Below are positions 42,615 to 51,097 of a DNA stretch of 64,000 nucleotides, one piece after another. The notes beneath the pieces are model-generated. The model was not told where the DNA came from. It did no database searches and saw only the letters and a list, made by a program, of their open reading frames with translations. Position numbers and translations under genes: made by a program. The DNA comes from Arthrobacter hankyongi (lineage in GTDB: Bacteria; Actinomycetota; Actinomycetes; Actinomycetales; Micrococcaceae): assembly GCF_022012395.1 (NCBI RefSeq), contig NZ_JAKLTQ010000015.1:58201-122200 (forward strand), written 5' to 3'. Positions within the stretch are counted from its first letter, which is position 1. Every line of letters begins with the position of its first letter.

Positions 42615-43145
42615 TCAAGCGCTGAGTGGCTCGGCTGCGGGCAGGTCAGGCTCGGTGTGGGCGTAGTGGCTTATGTAATCGGTGTAGAGGTTGTCCGCGA
42701 GGTGGGCGAAGGCCTCGGCCAGCTCCGTGTCGCTCCAGCCGGCGTCAAGAGCGGCCTGCCAGACCACCTCGGGGACGTTGCCCGTGTCCGCGGCGCGGGC
42801 GACCTCGGTGATCGCCGCCAGGCGGTCGTCGAAGCCAACCTCCCCGGCACACACGGTCAGGATCTGCTCGTTCGTGAGATCGGCCTTGCGTGCCGAGAGG
42901 GTGTAGGCGGCCCGGCAGTAGTCGCGGCCGTTCTGGTTGCCCACGGCCGGGACGATCGCCTTGCGGGTGCGGGCGTCGAAGGTGCCGTGCTCGGCGATGG
43001 CCTGGGAGATGCCCCGGTAGGCGGCGATCACGACCGGGCAGTGGGCCACCTCGGCGTGGATGTTAAGCAGCCGCCCCGTCTTCCGCTCCGGACGGGCCAC
43101 ATGGGCCCTTGACTCCTCGGGGGTGTGGACGGGAATGCGAGGCAC
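42615..43145 (-). CDS. AhpD-like carboxymuconolactone decarboxylase family protein
   Basis: A 176-aa helical protein of the AhpD/CMD fold that heads the ergothioneine operon; its stop lies 56 bases before the chosen egtA start. The usual active motif C-x2-C-x3-H reads NGRDYCRAAY, so the first cysteine is Arg and the histidine Tyr. Peroxidase activity of the AhpD type is therefore doubtful. Its link to thiol metabolism suggests a handling or protective role, which is inference. Confidence 0.85.
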   Translation of the reverse strand: MPRIPVHTPEESRAHVARPERKTGRLLNIHAEVAHCPVVIAAYRGISQAIAEHGTFDARTRKAIVPAVGNQNGRDYCRAAYTLSARKADLTNEQILTVCAGEVGFDDRLAAITEVARAADTGNVPEVVWQAALDAGWSDTELAEAFAHLADNLYTDYISHYAHTEPDLPAAEPLSA

Positions 43146-43329
43146 GATTGCCTCCTTCGCTCATGCCGGGCCTGGGCTCAGCAGTCAAGGGTCGTTCCGT
43201 GGTCGACGGTAAACCTAGCCTGCCGCCAAACGTTCTGTGTACTCGCGCATAGTGTACGCGCTCAGAGCCGGGCACGGTGGCGGACCCTCCGGCCGGCGGC
43301 AGTGCGTAGATCCTGATGCACCGCCACCA
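43146..43329. other. Upstream region of the ergothioneine operon
   Basis: No gene. Contains GTGTAC-TCGCGCATA-GTGTAC at about 43239-43259 and AT-poorer flanks; it must hold the operon promoter. It ends at the second copy of the long repeat. Confidence 0.4.
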
Positions 43330-43835
43330 TACTGGTGAGCCGGCGTATTGATACCCGGCGAGTAGTGGTGAAAATGGTTCAGAATTGCCGCTCGTTGGAG
43401 GCGTAGCTGGTCTCGGTTCTGTTGGACTGCATGGCGTGCTGTTCGGGGATGCCGGTGCTGCGTCCCGGACTACGGGTGGCCACCGGCTGCGGCCTGGTGG
43501 GGATGGGGCCGTTCCATGCACCCACGAGGGGAATGCGATGCCGCCGGGGGACTGCTTCCGACAAATGGGGCCGGAGCGTGCAGATCAGACGCAGCGACTT
43601 CTCGAGTATTGCGCGACACTTTCCCATCAAGTGCGAATCGGCTCCATGGTTCCCCGTAACAGCGCGCCTCCGGCGTGTCTCACTGCTCCGGATCGGCGGC
43701 CATTGCACGGTTCCGTGGTTTCGGGAAGGGGTCCCGCAACCGCAAGACCGCCGGACAACCGGCAGGGGCAGGAGAACGCGGGCTTCCCGTATCAACATCC
43801 GTCGAATTCGCACCCAATGCGATTCACCGGCTTCC
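43330..43835 (+). repeat. About 506-bp direct repeat, copy B
   Basis: Partner of the copy at 36631-37137, same orientation and same length within a base or two. It lies just upstream of the AhpD-like leader of the ergothioneine operon. As in copy A, both strands contain only frames that are not conserved between the copies. About 6.2 kb separate the copies. Confidence 0.85.
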
Positions 43836-43964
43836 AGCTGACGTATGCGCCGTTATCGGCACGGGGAGTATTTGATGCTGGTCGGTTTACCTCTGGGCCA
43901 GGCCGCCCGGGGCTATCCGCGAATCGAAGGCGCCCCTGGCGCTCGGGATGGTGTGTCAGGGCCT

Positions 43965-44001
43965 GACGGCGGGTGGCTGCGAAACGCGGCCACCCGCCGT
44001 C
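43965..44001 (-). terminator. Hairpin terminator after the phosphoesterase gene
   Basis: GACGGCGGGTGGC pairs exactly with 43989-44001 (13 bp, 11-base loop), 17 bases beyond the stop of the minus-strand phosphoesterase gene. Confidence 0.7.
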
Positions 44002-44017
44002 GTATGGCAAGGAAGGG

Positions 44018-45841
44018 TTACTCGGTGACTTCGAAGGTGATCGTCTCGGTGAATTCCCGGCCGTGAACGTCGGTTGCGGTGACGGCGGCGGTGTGCTCGC
44101 CGACGGCCAGGTCGGCCGGCAGCTGGAGGCGCCATAGGTGGGAGGTGCGGTCGTGGAGGCCGCCGCCGTGCACCAGCTGCTCGAGCGCGGCGGCCGGATC
44201 GGTGTACTCGGCGCCGATCAGCGGGACGTCGTCGGCGGTCATCGACTGGGTACGCGTGGCCTCGGTAGTCTCGCCGCCGTCGATGGACACGTTCACGGTG
44301 GAGCCGGTGGCACCCATCCAGAAGTTGGTGGTCAGCCAGGTCGCACCGAGTTCGCCCTGGGCCACGGCGTTCGGGTTCTTCGGGGCCGGAGCCTTGCCAC
44401 GCTGGTTCTTGTACTCGTCGAACCAGGCACGGTAGGCGGGGGAGTTGATGCCCAGGGCCATCTGGTCGGAACCGTCATCGCCGGTGGCGGTGAAACGCTC
44501 GCGGATCTCGGTGTTCTTGATATCCAGGGTCAGCACGCCGGGAGGGGTACCGTCGCGCTGCACCGACGTGGGGTATCCCTCCTCGAGCACCCGGCCGTTG
44601 TACCACTGGCCGGACACTGCCGGGGCGGTCAGGTGGGTGAACGGCAGGCCGTCCTCGCCGAGTGTGTCGATCCAGCCGGCCATCAGGTCGCCCTGGCGAA
44701 GGTTCTCGGACATGTGGGTGTGCCCGGCGACGGAGACCACCTCACGGCCTTCGAGGATCTTATTGATCTCCTCGATCTGGGCGTGGGTGTAGCTGCTGGA
44801 GTAGTAGAACTCGTGCAGCGGCGCGTGGGAGGCGATCACGATCGCCCGGTCCTTGGGCACAGACGCGATGTCCTGGCGCAGCCACTCAAGCTGGCGCTCT
44901 CCCAGACCGTACGCGTAGTTGCTCTTCTTCGCCGGGATCTGGGTGGGGTACTGGATGTTGCTTAGCGCCACGACGTGGGCCTTGCCGGCGTCGTAGGAGT
45001 AGTACTCCGGGCCGAACTGGGCGCGGAAGGTGTCGAATTCGTGCTCGCCGTCGAGGGCGTCGAAGTCGAGGTCGTGGTTGCCGGGCAGGAAGCGGGCCGG
45101 GCCGTTGAGCATGGAGGTCAGCTCGCGGGTCTGCGGGTAGAGGGACAGGTCGTCGCCCACGATGTCGCCAATGAACAGGGCACCACAGCCGGCGTAGTCG
45201 GTGCGGGCGGTCAGATCGGCGAAGACACCGTTGCGTGCGAACTCGACCTCTTTGTGGTTGTAGGTCTGGACGTCGGCGCCAATCAGGCAGTGCTGCTCCG
45301 GGGACCGGGTGAGCTTGCTCTTGGTCAGGGGGAAGTTCACCTTGTCAGGCAGCGCTCCGGTAGGTGCGATGCCGCCGTACTTCAACTCGGGGGAGCCTTC
45401 GGGCAGGTGATGGTAGAAGAACTGGGCGACATTGTCCTCGTCCACCGGCACCTGGTAGCCGCGCGGCTGGGTAACGAAGACAGTCATGTTGTCGAAGGCC
45501 GGCAGCTCATAGCGGCCCTGGCCGTCCGTGGTAACGACCTCGCGGCCGTTGGAGACCGTCACCCCGGCCATGCCCGGTTCACCGGAATCCTGGGTGGAGT
45601 TCCTGTTCTTATCATCGAAAACGATGCCATCGAGACTCTGCTGGTCGGCCTCCGTAGCGCTAACGACTTCGACACCTCCTCGGTAGGCAGAGGCGGCCCA
45701 GCCGGTTTCGGCCGGAGCGGCGGTGGCGGCGGTGGCGGCGGGGCCAACCATGGCCCCGGTGGCCAGCAGAGCCAGGGCGCCGGCGGTCAGGCACAGGGGC
45801 CGGGACAACCGGCGTGTTTGGGGAGTAGGGGACGGGTGCAC
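44018..45841 (-). CDS. Secreted calcineurin-like metallophosphoesterase
   Basis: A 607-aa exported enzyme. Residues about 1-45 are a signal peptide (basic start, then LCLTAGALALLATGAMV). A prealbumin-like domain (VFDDKNRNSTQDSGEPGMAG) precedes the metal site: DVQTYN, FIGDIVGDD, LPGNHD, IASHAPLH and AGHTHM. A C-terminal beta domain follows. The arrangement matches the MetallophosN/C group. The GTG at 45841 is preceded by CGGAGG; a longer reading adds 19 residues. It may release phosphate from extracellular esters. Monocistronic. Confidence 0.92.
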   Translation of the reverse strand: MHPSPTPQTRRLSRPLCLTAGALALLATGAMVGPAATAATAAPAETGWAASAYRGGVEVVSATEADQQSLDGIVFDDKNRNSTQDSGEPGMAGVTVSNGREVVTTDGQGRYELPAFDNMTVFVTQPRGYQVPVDEDNVAQFFYHHLPEGSPELKYGGIAPTGALPDKVNFPLTKSKLTRSPEQHCLIGADVQTYNHKEVEFARNGVFADLTARTDYAGCGALFIGDIVGDDLSLYPQTRELTSMLNGPARFLPGNHDLDFDALDGEHEFDTFRAQFGPEYYSYDAGKAHVVALSNIQYPTQIPAKKSNYAYGLGERQLEWLRQDIASVPKDRAIVIASHAPLHEFYYSSSYTHAQIEEINKILEGREVVSVAGHTHMSENLRQGDLMAGWIDTLGEDGLPFTHLTAPAVSGQWYNGRVLEEGYPTSVQRDGTPPGVLTLDIKNTEIRERFTATGDDGSDQMALGINSPAYRAWFDEYKNQRGKAPAPKNPNAVAQGELGATWLTTNFWMGATGSTVNVSIDGGETTEATRTQSMTADDVPLIGAEYTDPAAALEQLVHGGGLHDRTSHLWRLQLPADLAVGEHTAAVTATDVHGREFTETITFEVTE

Positions 45842-46059
45842 GAAATTGAACCTCCGGTTGAGTGACTGCCGCCCGTTGGGGGTGGGCGGCCCTGTCAACT
45901 CTTTCCCGGGCGAATGAACGGGAGCCGAAGAGGAAGCGATGTACGCGCCATCTGCCGGTAGCGCTGTTCCAGCCAGGAGTTAACCGTTTCGTGAATCAAA
46001 CGGATCTGGTTCGAGGGACCTGCCGGCCCTGCCAGTTATCCGCTGGGACGCTGGTCGCA

Positions 46060-46291
46060 CCTGCCCGAAAGAACCAATGTAAGCGCGACCAGCTGGCCGA
46101 GCGGACCCGGGCCGGTATGGCCGCGGCCGCCGAGCACGGGCGCCGGGCCGGACGGCGGGAAGTCACCGCACAGGATCGGAAGGTCAGGCCCTGAGCTGAA
46201 GGCCCAGGGCCTGAAGCCGGCGGACATCGGCAGGATCATCGGCGCCAGCCGCGCCACCGTCTACCGCTGCCTCGCTTTGATCGCCGACTGA
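46060..46291 (+). pseudogene. Serine recombinase (resolvase) C-terminal remnant
   Basis: One frame carries LAERTRAGMAAAAEHGRR, the linker typical of Tn3-type resolvases and ending in a premature stop at 46194. The next frame continues with LKAQGLKPADIGRIIGASRA then TVYRCLALIAD and stops at 46291, a resolvase helix-turn-helix. A frameshift separates the two and the catalytic serine domain is absent. Confidence 0.6.
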
Positions 46292-46776
46292 CGAGAGACT
46301 TCTCTGCGATTCCTTGGACGAGCGGTGAACGCGTCTTCATCGCGCAAATTTTGCGGGCCGGGCAGTGTCAATTGAGGCGTTGCATGTCGGCGGAACGGGT
46401 GGCGGGTGTGGGAGGGCATGTGCTCCTGCCTGTCATGGGCGTTTGCTGGCGTGCTTCCTGCCGATCAGTGGCTGGGTTGGGTTCGCCGAACGAACCGAAC
46501 CGGTCTTCCGCTTCGGGAGAGGCTCCTGCTCCGGTTTGAGGTGGAGTAGGAACGCACAACGGAGAAAAGGATCGAGGTGAAGCGACGGATCTCTTTGGCG
46601 GGGAACGGGACCACGAGTGGGACGAGGAGCATGACGTTTCGCCAGGTCAACGGCGACGGTGGCCTGGCAGCTGGGCCGACGATTGGGCGGGCCGGGTAAA
46701 TGACGAGTGCTGCTTCCACAGCACTTTCACACTTTCGCCACAGTACGGGCTTACGGCCGGGCCCGACAGTGGAGAT
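46292..46776. other. Gene-free stretch
   Basis: No frame with coding character was found between the resolvase remnant and the small gene at 46777. It probably is decayed mobile DNA; no terminal repeats were recognised. Confidence 0.45.
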
Positions 46777-47031
46777 ATGACAAGCAACCTTCATCATGGA
46801 ACCCACCGTTTCCACCGTAGTGAAGTAGCAACTCCGGCGGCCGGAGCCACTGCGCAATCCGCCGCCGCCGGGTCAGCCATGCCTTCACCAACCCATTTCT
46901 CCACCACAACCCCCGCCGACGAGCAAACAGGGGATATGATCTCCCCCGGGCATTGGATCATGTTTGTCGTCGTGTTCATCGGCCCGTTACTCGTGTTCGG
47001 CATCTACGCGTTCTTCCGCCTTCAGCCGTAA
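46777..47031 (+). CDS. Possible small membrane protein (84 aa)
   Basis: A frame with a polar, low-complexity first half and one C-terminal membrane helix (IMFVVVFIGPLLVFGIYAFF). The ribosome site (GGAG) is too close to the ATG; a 31-aa version starting at 46936 would hold only the helix. I do not recognise it. It lies among decayed resolvase pieces, so it may not be expressed. Confidence 0.3.
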   Translation: MTSNLHHGTHRFHRSEVATPAAGATAQSAAAGSAMPSPTHFSTTTPADEQTGDMISPGHWIMFVVVFIGPLLVFGIYAFFRLQP

Positions 47032-47099
47032 ATCACCCAGATCACCGAAGGGTGCGGAGCCAATGGCATTCGGCTCTTTTGACGCGCAATTAATGCGAG

Positions 47100-47190
47100 G
47101 AATGGCCGGGTTCCCCCTCGGCAGGGCGGCCACGGTTAAGCAGCGGTAAACGGTGGCGCGGCCGGGCCCCATTGATCTTTGGGATCGGCT
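47100..47190 (-). pseudogene. Second resolvase helix-turn-helix remnant
   Basis: Read leftwards, MGPGRATVYRCLTVAA repeats the last helix of the resolvase fragment that ends at 46291 (ASRATVYRCLALIAD). Only about 20 residues can be matched, without start or catalytic part. Two resolvase 3' ends thus face each other about 0.9 kb apart. Confidence 0.35.
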
Positions 47191-47331
47191 GAAGCCATTC
47201 CGCTTTACCGGCCCAGCCCAGGCGCCGCCATCCGACGAGGGCAGCGCCGAGTAGCAGCGGCCCTACTCCGCCGGAGGCGCGATTACGATTCTGCAAGCAG
47301 TACCGAAACAGGGCTCGGCCAGCCCGCAGAT

Positions 47332-47370
47332 CCCCTGGGTGCTGAAGGTGACCGCTTCAGCACCCAGGGG
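47332..47370. terminator. 15-bp stem hairpin
   Basis: CCCCTGGGTGCTGAA (47332-47346) pairs exactly with 47356-47370 around GGTGACCGC. It lies just beyond the stop of the 52-aa gene on the minus strand, so it is likely to end that transcript. Confidence 0.55.
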
Positions 47371-47398
47371 AACGGGCCATGCCGCCTTGGTGGAGGGT

Positions 47399-47557
47399 CT
47401 ACCCGCCGTGGTGGTGCAGGAACGCGACCGAGGGAACCACGAGCGAGAACCAGGCCATGGCGGCAAAGACGAGAGCAGCGAGGATGAAGACCGCGGTCAG
47501 CACGAGCCAGGGCCGCATTTCCCGGTCCGTGATCAGGGATCGCCATTTATCGTCCAC
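47399..47557 (-). CDS. 52-aa membrane protein, unknown function
   Basis: A GTG-started frame with AAAGGA about nine bases upstream. A polar start (DDKWRSLITDREMRPW) leads into one or two hydrophobic segments (LVLTAVFILAALVFAAMAW) and a His-rich end (FLHHHGG). The terminal histidines could bind metal. No family recognised. A hairpin follows the stop. Confidence 0.5.
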   Translation of the reverse strand: MDDKWRSLITDREMRPWLVLTAVFILAALVFAAMAWFSLVVPSVAFLHHHGG

Positions 47558-48177
47558 GAGGGATCCTTTCTCGTGTGCTGCACCGATCATGCCACTGCGG
47601 CAGGCCTGGCGTATGTAATGCGTCCCGGATCGGAAATTTACTTCCTGGCCAGTTTCCGGCCGACCAGGAAGGCCCCGGCCGCGACGGCGGCGATTAGGAT
47701 GATTCCCCCGATGATCAGCGGCGACCTGAATGGGGAGGAGTTCGCAGCATTCCTTCAAGCAATGGGAGAGAAAGTCAGCTGGCCCGAGCACTGACTTCGC
47801 ATTCCGGGAACATCGAAGAGAAACCGCCGATGCAGATCAATTGCCCTGTCTGCCGGCAGCCACCCTTGTCTGTACTGATTGGGTACCTTCAAGAGGAATC
47901 ATTGCGGGCGGGGCATGCGCGAATCCGAAAAGCCCGGGAATTCACTCCTCGTAACTGTCCAACTCCTTGAGGAGGAGCGGTGCGCTGGGGGACCGGCTTG
48001 CGCGACAGGTCGAGCCGATCTGCCGACCCACGCCCCTCGGCCAGCATCGACGAACCAGACATCGGTCTCCGCGGAGATCACCAGATGACGGCGGTCGAGT
48101 CGGTGGACGGAGAAGCCCGCGGGGGGTAAGGCAAATACCTCTTGTGCCCCCGTTATCGACCGGTACAGGCGATCCGG
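47558..48177. other. Mostly gene-free stretch with weak small frames
   Basis: Minus-strand bases near 47717-47640 encode a helix-like string (LIIGGIILIAAVAAGAFLVG) ending in KLARK, but without a standard start codon. A 46-codon plus-strand frame from 47830 starts with MQINCPVCRQPP. Neither has enough support to call a gene. Confidence 0.35.
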
Positions 48178-48615
48178 CTATGGGGCGACAGGATAGTGGC
48201 TGCGGACGGCGATGCGGTTCCAGGCGTTCATGGCGATCGCCAGCCAGCTGATCGCGGAGACCTGCTCATCGTTCAGTGAGCCGTTGTCCCACTCGCCGCG
48301 TTCCGGGACCGACAGACGGGTGACTTCCTCTGCGAGGGCAAGCGCGGACTGTTCCTGCTCGGTGAAGTACTGCGACTCCCACCAAGCCGCAACGACTGCG
48401 AGGCGGTCGCTTGTCTCGCCCTTGGCGATCGCGTCACGTGTGTGCATGCGCAAGCAGAACGCACATCCGTTCAGCTGCGACACACGGATTTTCACCAGTT
48501 CTCCGAGCCTGGGTTCGAGCCCGGCCCGTGCAACCGCTTCATCGGCCTCCTGGCTCAGTGCCATGACGCTCTTGTAGGCGGTGGGGTGCTGCTTGCTGAG
48601 ATTGACGTGCCGCAT
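48178..48615 (-). CDS. AhpD-type carboxymuconolactone decarboxylase family protein
   Basis: A 145-aa protein with the complete active motif C-x2-C-x3-H in NGCAFCLRMHTRDA, as in AhpD-like peroxidases. The start at 48615 (MRHVNLSKQ) follows AAAGG; a longer frame upstream adds 58 unlikely residues. It is probably a thiol-dependent peroxide reductase or related activity. Confidence 0.88.
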   Translation of the reverse strand: MRHVNLSKQHPTAYKSVMALSQEADEAVARAGLEPRLGELVKIRVSQLNGCAFCLRMHTRDAIAKGETSDRLAVVAAWWESQYFTEQEQSALALAEEVTRLSVPERGEWDNGSLNDEQVSAISWLAIAMNAWNRIAVRSHYPVAP

Positions 48616-48995
48616 TATTCGAACCTTTCCAGCGATGAAGGTGTCTGCCCGACGACGGGTCTCAGGTGATCCGGGGTTTCGCATAATGGTCAGGCCGGTC
48701 TTTGACGGGAAGCGGTCGTGCATTCCTGCCCGAGGGCAACTTTGACATGGTTTTAGCCTACCGCCCGCCTGTGTGGCCGCCGGTGCCAAGGATGGGACTG
48801 TGCAAATTTAGACAGTTCAGCACATGGTATATTCGGCGGTTCGTTGCCAGTCTGGGATGACGGTTCAATCGCCAATCAGTCCTATTACCCTCGACGAGGC
48901 TAAAACACCCGCCGCCCATTGATGAGGAACATAAGGGAACCTGCCTGTTTGGCACTTTGAGCTGGAACCCAAGCCGCCCCGGCACAATCCGTAGG
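48616..48995. other. Gene-free stretch between the AhpD-type and iclR-type genes
   Basis: No coding frame. It is AT-richer than its surroundings (for example GGTATATTCGG near 48829) and must contain the promoter of the AhpD-type gene; no repeat was seen. Confidence 0.45.
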
Positions 48996-49757
48996 TCAGT
49001 AGACCAGCAGCGACTCGATCTCTCGAGCCGCCGTGCGAAGCTGCTCGAGCAGTGCGGCCTCCTCGCTGTTGATGACACCGTCGCCCGTAGGATTGATCCG
49101 CGAGAGCGGCGCCGCCAGCGACAGGGCGCACACGGGAGGGCCGTCCGGCCGCCTAATCGGAACCGCGATCGCATACATGTCGAACTCGGACTCTCCGAGG
49201 TTCGTCGCGTAGCCCACCTGTTCGACATGGCGCAGCTCGTCCCAGAGCGCCTCGCGATCTTCGATTGTCAGATCGGTGGCCTGTCCGAGTGACTCATCTG
49301 GATAGAGCTCGAGGAAAGCTTCGCGCGACAGGCTTGCGAGCAGCACTTTGCCCGCACCGGTGCTGTGGGCCGGCGGGCGCTCACCGACCCGGGTCGTCAC
49401 GCGGACGACTGCGTTGGACTCGACGGCGCTCAAGAAGAAGGTCTCCGCGCCGCGCACGATCGAGAGGTGAACCGTCTCCCTGGAGATGTCCCGGAGCCGT
49501 CGCATGACCGGCGCGGACACCTCCGCGCAGTGCTCGATAGCGGAGGCCGACCCGAGCATCTCACGGCCGAGCTCGTACTTGCGGCCTCCACGCTGCTGGA
49601 CGAAGCCTTCCGCCGCCAGTGTAGCGAGGAGCCGGTGCGCAGTAGACACCCCGACTCCCAGCTCGGCGGCGACCTCGCTCACCCCGATGGATGGGGTGCG
49701 GCGCAGTAGCTTGAGCGTTAGCAACGCGTGCGTCACTGACTGCAGTTTTTCTGCCAT
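48996..49757 (-). CDS. IclR family transcriptional regulator
   Basis: A 253-aa regulator with an N-terminal winged helix (SIGVSEVAAELGVGVSTAHRLLATL) and a C-terminal IclR effector domain (PAHSTGAGKVLLASL then YATNLGESEFDMYAIAVPI). It is divergent from the NIPSNAP gene and is likely to control it and the adjacent catabolic operon. Confidence 0.93.
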   Translation of the reverse strand: MAEKLQSVTHALLTLKLLRRTPSIGVSEVAAELGVGVSTAHRLLATLAAEGFVQQRGGRKYELGREMLGSASAIEHCAEVSAPVMRRLRDISRETVHLSIVRGAETFFLSAVESNAVVRVTTRVGERPPAHSTGAGKVLLASLSREAFLELYPDESLGQATDLTIEDREALWDELRHVEQVGYATNLGESEFDMYAIAVPIRRPDGPPVCALSLAAPLSRINPTGDGVINSEEAALLEQLRTAAREIESLLVY

Positions 49758-49768
49758 GGATCCACCTC

Positions 49769-49815
49769 TTTCCGCTAAAGTGAATTGTACAATGAAGTAT
49801 TCCTCATAGCGGAAA
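49769..49815. promoter_or_regulatory. Operator region between iclR-type and NIPSNAP genes
   Basis: TTTCCGCTA (49769-49777) and TAGCGGAAA (49807-49815) are inverted copies, with the palindrome ATTGTACAAT (49784-49793) between them. The right part can also be read as TTCC-TCATA-GCGGAA (49800-49814), matching the box TTCC-GTGAT-GCGGAA at 53275. These are likely IclR-type sites. Confidence 0.55.
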
Positions 49816-49858
49816 AAATCTTTACATAACTGTTAACGCAGTCTTAAGGAGACAATCT

Positions 49859-50230
49859 ATGCTCGTCGAGCAGCGTACCTACGTGCTCCATACCGGAGCG
49901 CAGCTCTCGGAGTACCTCGAGTCCTACGAGACGATCGGACTCCCCGTGCAGCGCCGTATCCTCGGTGGCTTCCTCGGCTACTTCGTGTCGGAAATCGGCA
50001 CACTCAATCAGCTGATGCACCTGTGGGCATACGACAGCCTCGACGAGCGCGACCGACGTCGGACGGCACTCGCGGCCGACCCAGAGTGGCAGCGGTGCCT
50101 GTCGATCATCCGACCAATGATCATGACCATGGAGAACACCATCTTCAAGCCCACGAGTTTCTCGCCCATCCGCACACTCCCGGTCGCGAGCGACGACTTC
50201 GGCACGGCGTTCATGAGCGGCAAGCAGTAA
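49859..50230 (+). CDS. NIPSNAP family protein
   Basis: A 123-aa dimeric ferredoxin-like fold protein (VEQRTYVLHTGAQLSEYL then LWAYDSLDERDRRRTALAADPEW), matching the NIPSNAP family, which is often found in catabolic clusters. TAAGGAGACA gives a strong ribosome site. Its exact role is unknown. It converges on the catabolic operon across a strong hairpin. Confidence 0.9.
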   Translation: MLVEQRTYVLHTGAQLSEYLESYETIGLPVQRRILGGFLGYFVSEIGTLNQLMHLWAYDSLDERDRRRTALAADPEWQRCLSIIRPMIMTMENTIFKPTSFSPIRTLPVASDDFGTAFMSGKQ

Positions 50231-50255
50231 CATCGCCCCGCCAGTTCACAGCCTG

Positions 50256-50295
50256 CGCAAAGGCCGGCACCGCGGTCGCGGTGCCGGCCTTTGCG
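50256..50295. terminator. Bidirectional hairpin terminator
   Basis: A 19-bp perfect stem (CGCAAAGGCCGGCACCGCG with 50277-50295) closes on a two-base loop between the convergent NIPSNAP gene and the catabolic operon. The outer A/T pairs give short T-runs on both strands, so it can serve both transcripts. Confidence 0.8.
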
Positions 50296-50296
50296 T

Positions 50297-51094
50297 CTAC
50301 TCGTGCTCGCCGAACGCCTTCGCGCGCACGCGCTCGATGACGGCTTCGTGCGCGGGCTGGTCGCCCAGCTGGACCGCGGGCACCGCGCCGAGGTCACCGA
50401 TCAGCAGACCCGCATCCTTGAAGAGCAGCGGGTAGTGGAAGTTGTCGAAATTTACGCTCATCCAGCTCTGTCCGCTCGAGACGCTGACGACCTCGAGGAA
50501 CTGCTGGGCGTTGATGCCGTGCTCGATCGCAAGTTCGAGCATCGCCGCGGTGGCGAGGGCGTTGTAGGCGCCCAGCGTGTTGTTGAGCAGCTTCAGCAGC
50601 GCCGGCTGGCCGTACCTGGGCGTCCAGAACAGCGTGCCGGACATGTCGGCGAATCGCTGCTCGTCCTCGACGCTGGGCTCCGGTCCGGCGAGCATCAGCG
50701 TCATCGTGCCTGCCAGGGCGCCCTGCGGGCCGCCCGAGAGCGGTGCTTCGAACACCCGCCACCCCGCAGGGGTGCCCGAGAGGATGCGCTGGGCGTCGCT
50801 GGGCGCGAGCGTCGTGAGGACGATTACGGTGACGTCGGCCCTCGCGTGCTCACGCAGCATCGCGATCACCTGCTCGAGCTGCGATGCGAGCCGCACGGCG
50901 ATATGCACCGCGCCGACGTCGGCCCAGGCGACGCCGGCGGCGGACGACACGACGTCGACGCCGTTCGCCTGCGACCACTCCTTCGCTCTCGCGGGGTCGA
51001 GCTCGAAGCCCACGACGGAGCGTCCGCGCTCGAGGAGCCGTTCGCCGACGCTCGCTCCGATCGGGCCGAGCCCGACGATCAGTTCTGCTGCCAT
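50297..51094 (-). CDS. Beta-hydroxyacid dehydrogenase family protein
   Basis: A 265-aa NAD(P)-dependent dehydrogenase of the 3-hydroxyisobutyrate type. The cofactor motif GLGPIG is at 8-13, EAPLSGGPQGA is the substrate-site segment, and LLKLLNNTL holds the catalytic lysine. It is the last gene of the operon, three bases after the SDR gene. Confidence 0.9.
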   Translation of the reverse strand: MAAELIVGLGPIGASVGERLLERGRSVVGFELDPARAKEWSQANGVDVVSSAAGVAWADVGAVHIAVRLASQLEQVIAMLREHARADVTVIVLTTLAPSDAQRILSGTPAGWRVFEAPLSGGPQGALAGTMTLMLAGPEPSVEDEQRFADMSGTLFWTPRYGQPALLKLLNNTLGAYNALATAAMLELAIEHGINAQQFLEVVSVSSGQSWMSVNFDNFHYPLLFKDAGLLIGDLGAVPAVQLGDQPAHEAVIERVRAKAFGEHE

Positions 51095-51097
51095 TGG

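Noticed and set aside
43379..43813. Minus-strand frame in repeat copy B
   Set aside because: Only parts match the corresponding frame of copy A because of frame-changing gaps; no family resemblance.
47830..47970. 46-codon frame starting MQINCPVCRQPP
   Set aside because: The C-x2-C start looks like a zinc site, but there is no ribosome site and no further motif; chance cannot be excluded.
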